Assembly (NCBI GenBank): GCA_947623455.1
Contig: OX392542.1
Span: forward strand, 9,741,625 to 9,805,624
Direction: 5' to 3'
Source of the DNA: Mimachlamys varia
Taxonomy: Eukaryota; Mollusca; Bivalvia; Pectinida; Pectinidae
DNA length: 64,000 nucleotides
Shown here: piece by piece, positions 45,001 to 57,000 of the stretch
Position numbering within the stretch: position 1 is the stretch's first letter
Layout: each line of letters starts with the position of its first letter
Made by a program: the position numbers and the translations under genes
Notes under the pieces: model-generated
The model's database searches: none
Seen by the model: the letters and a program-made list of their open reading frames with translations, nothing else
Told to the model about the DNA's origin: nothing

Positions 45001-48000
45001 AAATACCATTTAATTTGGGGTTCATGGGATTCATGATCTCAATTTTATTTTTTTCCCTTGGCTGTGTAATACCTGGATGGAAGTAGTCCTGGTTCCACAG
45101 ACAGATAGGTTTTGGTAGCAGTGTGTTCTTGAACACGACGTGGACATCAGAACACTGGGGTGAGGCTGTTTCCCAGCAGTTACTGATGTTCATGTTCATC
45201 AGGTACATTCTCTCATTGTCATACAGATCCTCAATCACAAAACTGGCAACAATAACAACGACAAGTTTTTGAAATCGTGAAACGGAGAAAGATATGTTTT
45301 TTCCCTGAATATTTATAGCACAGCTCTGGAAAAACATCTATAGAGATTGTCTATCAGTACAACAACAAAGATTTACATGGCGGGTGTCATCAGTGAAGCA
45401 GAAAACGCTTTCTCTTCCGTAACACCTGGTCTTATTATCTTGTCCTTTTACAAGCGTCTCCATGAAAATCTATCCCTTGTACATATTTTGCCCCTAGTTT
45501 AATCCATTTTGAGTTCAGATGGTTTTTGTTGACCTTTTAGTATTCCCCAATATCCCCCCCCCCCCCCCATGGATATTGTATTTAAATGGATAATTTATGT
45601 CGGTGATAGTAAAAATATCCTGAAACAATGAAAATAAAGTAAGGAAGAAAAAGCTGAAAAACTGGAAATAAATTTATTGACCATCCACGTGTCAAAAAAC
45701 GTAATTCCGTCACAAAACGGAAAACTATCACCCATTCACCCATGAATTTATAAGACTGGATCTAGATCTGCCAGAGTAAAGTTTATAGCTAAAATATACA
45801 CCACAGTGCTGAGCCATGATTCAAGCTCGCATCTCTTCAGTCACAAACCCAGGGTCCTACCACTAGACTACCATGCTCTTACTTACTCGATTCTGATGAT
45901 TCCCTCCATCCAGAAGTTCTGTAGTGTTCCTGTAAAACAGTAAGAACAAGTATTTTTCAACAACTGGACAAATATTGTCTTAGCATTGTCCTTGACACCT
46001 GCCTAGAAAAAGCATAAGGATTTTATCATGAAGGAAAATAATCTTATTTAATGATTAAAATAAATTTGATTTAAAAGATGCATGCATGAGCACCTGTTTC
46101 AATTGTCTTTGAATAAGGGTTCTAGGTTAAATCTGTATTTGTTGATTATTTAAAATTAAACATTTTAAGGAATTTTAAATCAGGTTACAATATCAGTTAC
46201 ACACACAAGACAAACTTACCCAGAATGTCGCTGGACAGTGTCGTGTTATAGACGATGTTCTCTATATTGATACTGAGGCGCGACTCGCAGGGGTCAAGGT
46301 TGATGTAGGTGCTGAAGTGTCTGTGTATGAAGTCGACAGCCATACAACAAGCCGCACCCATACATGTATCCAGTACATTACAGGTGATCTCTGTCGGAGT
46401 TAGGGCAGGAAGGTCACTCACCCAGGCACAATCTAAAACATTAGAAATCATCGTTAACTCATTTACAATTCAATATCCCATACACTGCAATAGAGTGTAT
46501 GAAGTTGCATGCTTCCCTTAATTTTTTTTTTTTATTGAGTTCCTTGACGTTCTGAACTGATGAATTTAGGATGCAGTCGTCAAGTCCAAAACGAGAATGA
46601 CAGATATACCTAGTTTATATAGGGATTGAACAGCGTTTTTTAATTTTCATGCCGGTATGAATGAAAAGCGGTTACATCCATATTGCATGAAGCCCGCTAG
46701 GGCTTCATAGTCAATATGGATGTAACCGATTTGCATTCATACCGGCATAAAATTAAAACAACGCCGTTCAATCCATATATTTACATTTTTACTATTGAAC
46801 AATTGTTTAATTCAATTTCTTATTCATTGAACAACTGGTTAATCAACTTGTAACAGAAGATGGACATATACACCACAAGACTGGAGCCCAAACTCTGCAA
46901 ACTCCAGAGAAACACCTTACCAATTGATCCACCTTGCTGCTGAAAAAATGGACCAAGACCAGCTAAGCTACACTAGCACTATTGATGTAAGGTCCTTTCT
47001 CGGGCACTAGTCAAACAGAACAAGTCCTGAGGAGTCAAATCCACACTGACTTGAAGTTTAAACCTTGTATAAAACTAACCTAAACTTAATGAACTAGCTG
47101 CTTTACATCCTTTTATCAGCTATGGTAATTTAAGGACATTTCAGGTTTAAGATATGAAGGGAACCACTGCTCTGGGAGAAAAACCATCAACCTACAGCCA
47201 GTACCTGGCAACTGCACCACATACGCCTCAAACCTGCGACCAAGAGATGGAGAGCTAGTGGTAGTAGAATGTCAGACATCTAAACTACTTGGGCAGTAAC
47301 CTAATAAGACTTGCTGCTGGGTCCAGTGAACAGTAACCTGAAGTCTAGCCCTTGTATTTAACTGACCTGAGGTCCAGCCTCATGGACTAGCGGATGGGTC
47401 CAGTCAGTAACCTTAAGTCTAGCCCTTGTATTACTGACCTGAGGTCCAGCCTGATGGACTAGCGGACGGGTCCAGTGGACAGTAACCTGAAGTCTAGCCC
47501 TTGTATTTAACTGACCTGAGGTCCAGCCTCGTGGACTAGCGGACGGGTCCAGTCAGTAACCTTAAGTCTAGCCCTTGTATTTAACTGACCTGAGGTCCAG
47601 CCTGATGGACAATCGAACGGGTCCAGTCAGTAACCTTAAGTCTTGCCCTTGTATTACTGACCTGAGGTCCAGCCTGATGGACTAGCAGCAGGGTCCAGTG
47701 AACACTGTGTTTGTTTGGCGTAGGCAGCCAGGCCGGTCTCCTCCATCAACTGCCATACTATGTGGTCCTCCAGGTTTGTTTTATCCGATACACTTCTGTC
47801 AGTCAGCCAGGAAAACACAGAGAAATCTGAAACAAAACATACTTTTAACTCTTGGGCCTCTTTCAGGGACAGAATCATTTCAAGAGTTATTTTAAGATAA
47901 TTTCAGGAGACAAAAATTAACATACAGTGTTATTGTATGAGTTCGGACTTAAAATTCTGCCATTAATCACCAATTTGTCTCTCATTTCACGAAGTCTAGA

Positions 48001-51000
48001 TTTCTCTGTCATACCCTAGGGTATGACAGACAGCACATATGCAAAGCTGCAACTCACAATAGGGAAACATGTAGTGTTACCATGATGCAAATTGATATCA
48101 TCATCATTTTGAATGCACATTTAACGAGACATTGTTGATGGCACATTGTAGACGGTTCACAGCACCTTTTTATTTCTTACTGCTTTTGCAATTATGGGAG
48201 AAAAATTATTAAACATGTGGGTCTGTTCTTTGGACAAGGATATCTCAGCCCTCGTGTCACTGGCCAAGCCTTGTGCTGACCAGCCAAAATCTTACACTCA
48301 AGTTGAGATATCCCTGTCAACAGAACAGGCTCATGGAAGATTCTGTGAGTCCCTCAAACAAGTCTAAACTCAAATGTTGTTAAGTTTTGATATGATACCT
48401 GGTATCTTGTACGCTTTAACCCAATCAAAGGGAGACAACTGATATTATTTACCTGGTACCCTGTACTCCTGCCCCAATCAAGGGGAGACAACTGATATTA
48501 ATTATCTGGTATCCTGTACTCCGTGCCCCAATCAAGGGGAGACAACTGATATCATTTACCTGGTATCCTGTACTCCGTGCCCCAATCAAGGGGAGACAAC
48601 TGATATTATTTACCTGGTACCCTGTACTCCTGCCCCAATCAAGGGGAGACAACTGATATCAATTACATGGAGCCCTGTACTCCGTGCCTCAATCAAGGGG
48701 AGACAACTGATATTATTTACCTGGTATCCTGTACTCCGTGCCCCAATCACAGACCTGTTTAGCGAGTAGGTTGTTGACCATGATCGGGATGATGACATCA
48801 CACTCCTGTCTAGCCTCGTAACACAGGCTCAGGTTCAGGTTGATCAGGTAAGCTCTCTCCTCATACAGGTTGTCTATATTAAAACTGTACAACACAGATA
48901 CCATTAGGATAACAAGAAATGTATGATTAGGATACTGAGAAATGCTATTGTAAAAGTTTAACTACACAAAATGAAATTACTTTTCAAACGGAAAAAGAAA
49001 CATTCTAATTTTAACCAAACCATGCTAATTATTTATTGTTTTGTCCGAAATTAAGTTTTTCAAGTTCTTGAAAGTCAAAGAGGAAATTACTGATTTCTAC
49101 AGCAGCATGTTCTAGAGAATGACTTACTGGAGATAAGCCTGATCAGTAATGTACTATACATTTTACCACCCAAATAACCTAAAGTAAGAGTACATACTCA
49201 AGCCTGAAAACACCATACAGGTCCATGGTCTGATTGGTACCTACAAAATAAAACAAGAATGTTATCAAGTTTTGTAGAGACCGACAAATGTGGTCTTTGA
49301 ATTATTTGGGTTCAAGATAACTAGGTTTAACAGTATGAATATCATCTTTCTTACATGTATCTGTAAGTGATGATCAATTTGCTCTCATTCTGTAAAAAAC
49401 AAACTACTTACCCCAGCTGTACTTAAACAAGGCAATGGTGAAGGTCAGTTTCTCGATGGCGACAGTCAGAGTGAAGTTGCATGGGTCAAGAGTGACCAAC
49501 GTCTGAATTGTAGTGCCCAGTTGGGTAACTTCTGTGCAGCAGTCCACCGTTCCACAGGAGGAGGGCAGGTAACAATGGATGGCATTGCTCGGTAGTGATG
49601 TCTTGTAGTCCACGCCACATTCTGGACAAACAAAAGGTGAAAGGTCAAATATGATTGTGAGAATAACATCCCTGTGGTTTACACCACAGTCTACAGGTCA
49701 ACGAGGGCAATGAACAAAAGGTCAACCAGGATAAGAGGCATAGGAGGAAACAGAGGGTCAAATGTCAACTAGGACAATGAAGTATCTGAGGAAACAAAAG
49801 GTCAAAGGTCAACCAGGACAATGAGGTGTCAGAGGAAACAAAATGTCAAAGGTTAAACAGTCTGGTAATATGACAAGAGTAGTTGTTGTCCTGTAAGCTA
49901 CACCCCATTTGTTACCCCCAGTCAAACAGAATCACAAGGCGACAGAAAACAGGAGGTTAGCAGTCACACAAGACTTGGCGGAATCGAGTCAAGAAGAAAA
50001 CCAGGATGGTGGAGAGCGAGAGGAATCAAATGATGTTATTGAATGGTTGTATAACATTGTAGTCTGCTACAAATTCTACAGTCACTGTGACAAAAGGTGA
50101 ATAGTCAGACAAAAAGAAACAACATCAAACATTCTTGTTTTTGAGTTTTGATAAAAGGTTTGAAGGAAGTAATCAATAGAAAATACCACAATCAGTTTAT
50201 ATGTTAGCTCAATACATTCTACTTACCATCCTTCCAACCATTGAGTTGTGGTGAGTAAGGCTCGAGAGTGCGGTCACACGCATCCTCTTGGAGGTACACA
50301 GCTATTCCCAATAATTCCTTCAGTATGGAGTGGTACACATCAGGCAGTGGGTCCGCTAGGTTTAGGCCTTTATCACTGGCCCAGGTGGTCAAAGAGAAAT
50401 CTGGAACAAGAACCATTCTAAGCTTATTCTCTATTACAATTGTTCACGATTTGGCATTCGTTGACATGAATGCCTATCGGCTCAGTGGTTGACTCATGAA
50501 TAGCAAAAGTGACCTTGGACTCTTCAATATAAACTCATTCATTCTGACTCATTAAATAATATGAATTTGTTGAAGGTATTCTGGTATGCCAACTTTGTAC
50601 AGTTGTTTTTATGAAAAAATAAAATCAGGAAGGGAAAGGCCATCTAACAACAAGATGGGATGAGCATAGATATCATAATTCGGTCCCCCTCACCTAAGAT
50701 GTTGGCGTTATAACACTCAAATGGACTATATCTACAGAATAACTAAAACAGGAAATAGCAACAAAATTATACTTACTGGGGTCAATAAATCCGGTGTTCC
50801 ATTGACAGGGTTTCTTGTAGAGAGCTGTGTCCTTGAATATTTGTGTAACAAACTCACAGGGCTGGGAAGCTTCCAGACAGGCACTGATGTTTAAATCTAA
50901 CAGATATTTCCTGTCCTGGACTAGGTCATACAGGACAAAGCTGTATAAAAGACAGATAACCATTACACACAAAATAAATCAAATAAACAAGGGAGATAAT

Positions 51001-54000
51001 TACCAAAACTAGATCAAAAATTGAGATTAATCACAAGGGAGATAGTCATTACACACAACAGAAATCAAATAAACAAGGGGGATAATTATTGAACCAAGGG
51101 AGATAAGTATCAAAAAAATGTATCAATATTGATCAGTCAAAGCCTAACACACAGTGGAAATAAAAGAACAAGGATTATTTGTACAGTGAAGCATGAATTT
51201 TAGATTAACCTCAATTAACTATCTTGTGACATTTGTTTCCATTGGCAAACATTTCATTACCTAAACTGAACGGCAGAGAGACGGATTATCAATCAAACTG
51301 AATATATAAACATATAAATATCAACAAATAATATAGGTATTCCGCAAAAAAAAAAGAATATAAAAAGATAAATTTTACTTACTCAATTCTGATGAAACCT
51401 TTCAAATAAAAGTGATCCCATGCACCTGTAAAAATTGTGTGATATAAAACAATTAGTCAAAAGAAATGCATATTATTTCATTGTTGATTAATTAAATTAA
51501 TTGCATAATTATTATTTTCACTAAAAAACAATTGAGCCTGATATGAAATTATTGAGCATTTGTATTTCAAAAGTCATTCTGATAAACTTAGATATCCAGA
51601 TAAAATCTTAAACAAAACTATGAAACATATTTCCTACGTACCAAATGGATAGTCGAAGAGCGTGATGTTTTTGAAGTAACGGTCTATGTGGATGCTGAGT
51701 TTGGATTCACAGGAACTGATGTCCACAGACGCAGCAAAGTTACGATTGATCTTGGTGACGTTCATACAGCATTCAAACGAGGTACAGTCAGGTTTTAGAT
51801 GGCAGCTCATGTGTGAAGGCAGTGAGGATACGGCAGTACTCAGGCCGCAGCCTACAAGGTAAACATGATCATGTGTCAAGTCAGTGTCATAAATACATGC
51901 AAACTTCCAAATATTATAATCAATAATTATAATCTGTCACGATACGCCACAATTTTGACTGAGCTTTAGAGAAAGTTGGTGCAACATCTGAAGAGTGATA
52001 AGTGGCGTTATATTAGCCACATAAGATTGAGCAATGACAGGTGAGCTGGTCTGTGATACCCTTAGATGTACGGGGCGGCACAAATCTCTCTCACTTGAAG
52101 TTGGGGAGTAATCATACCAAGTAACCTTTTGTACAGTTTAACTCATAAACCCATGAAATTAAATTTTGGACTATTCAAAACTTTGATTTAGAAGAAATCA
52201 AATAAATATTCAGGGGTATATGATTTGAATCTGCCAAGCTATCAAAGGTGAGTTCCATTTTAAAGTAACTGTTGCTATTTATTTCAAATTATAAGTTTGC
52301 TTGTTAGCATAACCAGATGAAACTCTCCACTTTTTAACAGTTCACATGATAAAACTTAAAATTTACAGCTAATACTTTTGATGAGACAGCATATTGTTTG
52401 CTGTTTATAAGTGCAGATTACTCTAAACATGCATATTTTAGCAGTAATCTTAATATGAGTGATTTTTGTCCTGAAATCATTCCACTGAATTATGATTTCG
52501 CTAATCACAGTTTCTGTATATTGCTTTCTACAGTAAGTATTGTAAATGCACCAATTCATCATTCAGCTTATCTTTTAGAATTTGGTTATGCGCTACAATT
52601 TGAGTGTGCTAAAGGAAGAATATTCACAGTTAAAAGCTGTTTTGACAATGAGCTTACCTCGCACCCAGCCGTCTGAACCTTTAGATGCGTATCCACCACT
52701 GTTTGGGTCACATGGGACTGGATCGACATATGGCGAGATTTCCATGTCCTTCAATAGCTGGGCCAACACGTAGTCCTCCAGGAGGGATCCTCCTGGGACA
52801 CTTCTGTCTGCCAGATAGGTGGCAAACGAAAAGTCTGCAAATCAAGAGAATTATGGCGTAATAGTGTAAATGAAGACATAACAAACTTATTTCGCCCCTT
52901 AATTTTGTCTTAAGTGTTGTTAAAGGGATATGATGTAACTAAGATAAATTCATCATGTATGGCCATGCATTTCAATAAAATAAAAAAAAAAAAATCATAT
53001 TTTCAAAAATTCTTGTCTCACTGAACCATTTTGAATGCGCTAAATATTGGACTGAGAAGCTTGTAAGTTGTACTAAGTTCACTTCCCCATTGCCTCCACA
53101 TAGATTTTAGATGAAATCCACCGTTTAATTTTTGGGAAACTTATCATATCCAAGTGTTACCTCACTGTACATGACGCAAAAAGGACAAAGATAATTGGAG
53201 AAAATAAACAATGATCCTATAATTAATCGAGCAAGATATGACCAATACATACCATTGATGGCAAACCCATCATTGTAGACACAGGAAGAGGATTTTGGAA
53301 GCCTGGTGTTGTCAAGGATACGCTCATGGTAACCACAGGAAGCGTTGACCCCCAGACATACGCTGACATTGAGACTGAGAAGGTAGTCATTGGCTCCTAC
53401 GAGGTTGTCAAGGAGATAACTGGAAAAAAATAAAAATTTTAACACCAGCACTTCTACAATATTATATTGATCTATAGTGTATGTATGATGTGTCAACAAA
53501 GCAGAAATCTTGATATTATAACAAGTGATTAAGTTACAACAAATATCTGACCATTTAAAAATTTCAAATTACATTTGGGAAATTCTTTTTTAAATTAACA
53601 AGTTCAAAGGCCTCTGTCAGACCATATGCAATGTTAAAAAAGATCATTAAAGTTTAAGAAAAGCAAAGATTTAGAAAAAGTAAGATTAAAGTAACTCAAA
53701 GTACTAATGATTAACTTACTCGATGCGCAAAACTCTTCCAAAGTAAAACTGCTTTACACCTCCTGAAAGTGGTAAAATTGTCTCATTGTAAAAACACAAG
53801 CTTTCTGTTTAAACAAGGACATAAATCATTCTGAATTTATGGCTCTTTATTTCTTACAAGGATAAACAAAGTAGAATGCCAACTATATTGATCAAAGATA
53901 CTGTAAACGTACATATTTTAGTGGTGATTTTATTTTAGCAATTGTGCGCTGAAATAATTTTACTAAATTATGATTGTAATGATTACAGTTACTGTACAGT

Positions 54001-57000
54001 TCTACAGCAAGCATTGAGTGCAGCAATTTATCACTTTGTTTATCTGTTAAAATTCAGCTACTTGCTAAATAAGGAGTGTGCCAAATTAAGTACATTTATT
54101 GTATATAAATCAAGCAAAACGCAAGACAAAAGAATTGACTCAATATCCTGGAGTTGAAGTTGAACATAGTCAGGAAATTGAAATTATATCAATCACTGCG
54201 AAAAAAGGGGAACACAATTTACCGAATTCAAAGTTGAAGGTTGTGATGTTGTCGGAGAGGTTTTCCACGCCGATGCTGAACTTGTAATTACAGGAGTCAA
54301 TCTTGATGAAGAAATTGAACGACTTGGAGAGGTCAGGTACGTATAGGCAACAAGAGATCCCCGTACACTCCGCATCCAATACACACACTGTCTCGTCGAC
54401 CAACAATGGGGTCTGGATTGGCGTCACACAGGCTAATCAACACAAAATATCACTGGTTATATAAAGATTTTCTTTTTTCTGATACACATGAGACATAAAC
54501 AGATTTGCTGGTATGGCCATACATAAATGACAAAAGTATTCAGTCTGCCTTTTCTATTTTTGTTGAACTGATCTTTTTTAACATAAAAAATGTTATGGTT
54601 ATCATTGTCTGTCATCAGCAACTTAAATTTAATTTTGATAAGATAATTTACTATCAACATAATATAAACTTCTATGAATAATTGATTCAGACTGATTTGA
54701 AATTCAAAATTCTCATAAATAAATGCTAAAACAATAACATTCTAAAGAATTTTGTGTTCTGATCACTGGATCAAATTTGATAATAACACCTGTTTTAATT
54801 CTAGAGGTGTGTTCTCAGGATGTATGTATGTACCATATTTATCCAGTAATAAACCATTTGAGCACACACATTTCACTTTAGCTCAAAAATTATTGGAGTG
54901 TTTACAAGTATACACTTCCTCTACACTGGACTCAAAAATTGAAATTGTACAAAACTGAAAATTAAAATGATATTAATGAAATAGAAGTTCCATGACATGG
55001 GAGGGATTATTACCCTGTGGGATCTCGCCAATAAATCTGCCAAATTACTTTAGTAACTTACATTTTACCCATCCATAGTATGCTGAGTCATAGGGAGCAA
55101 GTTTACTGGAGCAGGAGGTCTCTTTGAGGTAGCGTGACAACCCAAACTGGTTCATCAGCTGTGACTGGGCATACAGTGGTAACGGTTCATCGTAGTTTGT
55201 AAACCCGTGGCTGGACCTCCACTGCGTGATGTCAAAGGCTGCACACAAAAAATTACAAGATCTTACCAGAACTATATACTGTAAACCAACTTTTTTCTTG
55301 TACTTTCGCGGTTGATTAAAATTTGCGAAAACTAATCGCCACAAAATAGTTTCAGTCAGAGTTATGCCAACTGCAGGAGCACTGTACTGTACAGTACATA
55401 GGATTCATGCCCATATTTATCACAAAATTAAATCGCTGTGAAAGAGTTGTTTTGAATAAAATCGTGAAATTAATTAAGTCACTGTGAAAATAAAACAGTT
55501 TCCAACAGTATTAGTTTTATGAATAATATATAACTTAAAGTCTTTTGAAATCTATAAAATACAATTGGACAAGAAATAGTGATACAGATAATGCCATCGC
55601 TGGGGCATGAACATGTGACCCATGGCACAGAAAGTAGAACATGTATATGACAAACCTGGATCATTCAGTGGGAGCGTGGATTCCCAGTTACACGGAGATC
55701 TGTCCAGGAGAGTGTTTTCCAGTATTGGTGAACGGTTTATCACACAGGGTCCCGCAGACTCGAAACACACGCTCACGTACAGACTCATCAGAAACTGACT
55801 CTGGTAATACAGGTCATCTATCGACAATCTAAAATGACAAAAATATACTTAATGGGTTTTTTTTTTTTGGTCTTGGAGCTACAATTGTTGTTTTTTTTTT
55901 GTTAACAATTGATGCAAGTTTTGAAATAATCAACTATTACACAATGAATATTCTAAATGGATGGATAACCACCAGAAGGCCCAAAACAAGAAAAGATTAA
56001 GAAGATTTTTTGATAGAAACATACGAGATGCAGCTATAAACTTAAGATGAATATATTATAACTCCCTTGAGTCAGAAAAAACGTGATTAGAACGGGAGGC
56101 AAGTAAACATCAAGGTTTGATGACTAAATCACTCACTCGAGACGGATGACCCCGTTCAGGTAGAGCAGCCGTGTGGATCCCCAGGTGTAGTCATGTAGGG
56201 AGGTTGTGAAGCCGTATTTCTCGATCCTGATAGTGAGGTCATATGTACAGGGGTCGATGTAGACATACGTCTGCATGAATCTGCCAAGGGTGGTAACTCT
56301 TACACAACAGTCCACAGAACTGCAGGTATCGCCAATATTACAGTATACATCGTCGTGTAGGTCCGGTACAGCGATGGCATGACTGCAACCTAAATGTTCA
56401 ACAAGGCAATGTATTGAGTTATTGTAATACTTGAGTTACTGATAAACAGTAGTCTCAACAACAAAGCCTCTGTATAAACAACAAGGCAATGTATTAAGAG
56501 TTATTGTAATACACTATTTATTGATAAACTGTAGTCTCAACAACAAAGCCTCTTTTTAAAGTCAAGCACTAAACTTGATTTCAGTACAAGACACTGTTGT
56601 TCAAAGAGACGATCACATGCTTTTACCACAAAGATGGACTGAGTGAGATTTGCAAACCATGAAAGTAGTCTGATACAGCAAACTCTAAAGGTTTCCTTGT
56701 TTTTATAACACAATAAAGAAGTACATTATGTATGCATGTACAAATGAACTTCTGACCACTTCTAATTTCATATTCTACCTTAAGCTAAAATTACCTTGAC
56801 CTCTCAATATCTTAACTACAAAAATATATATTATCCTTAACATCTCCTTCAAAGATGCAAATTCTTTTAGGACATTCCAGTTCCAGAAATTACACATAAT
56901 TATTGCAGAAATTCTTTGGAGACAGAAGATGTTTTAAAGACAATACCCACCAATGTTCCAACCTAAGGCATCCTTAGGTGTCGCAGAAATGTCACACTCA

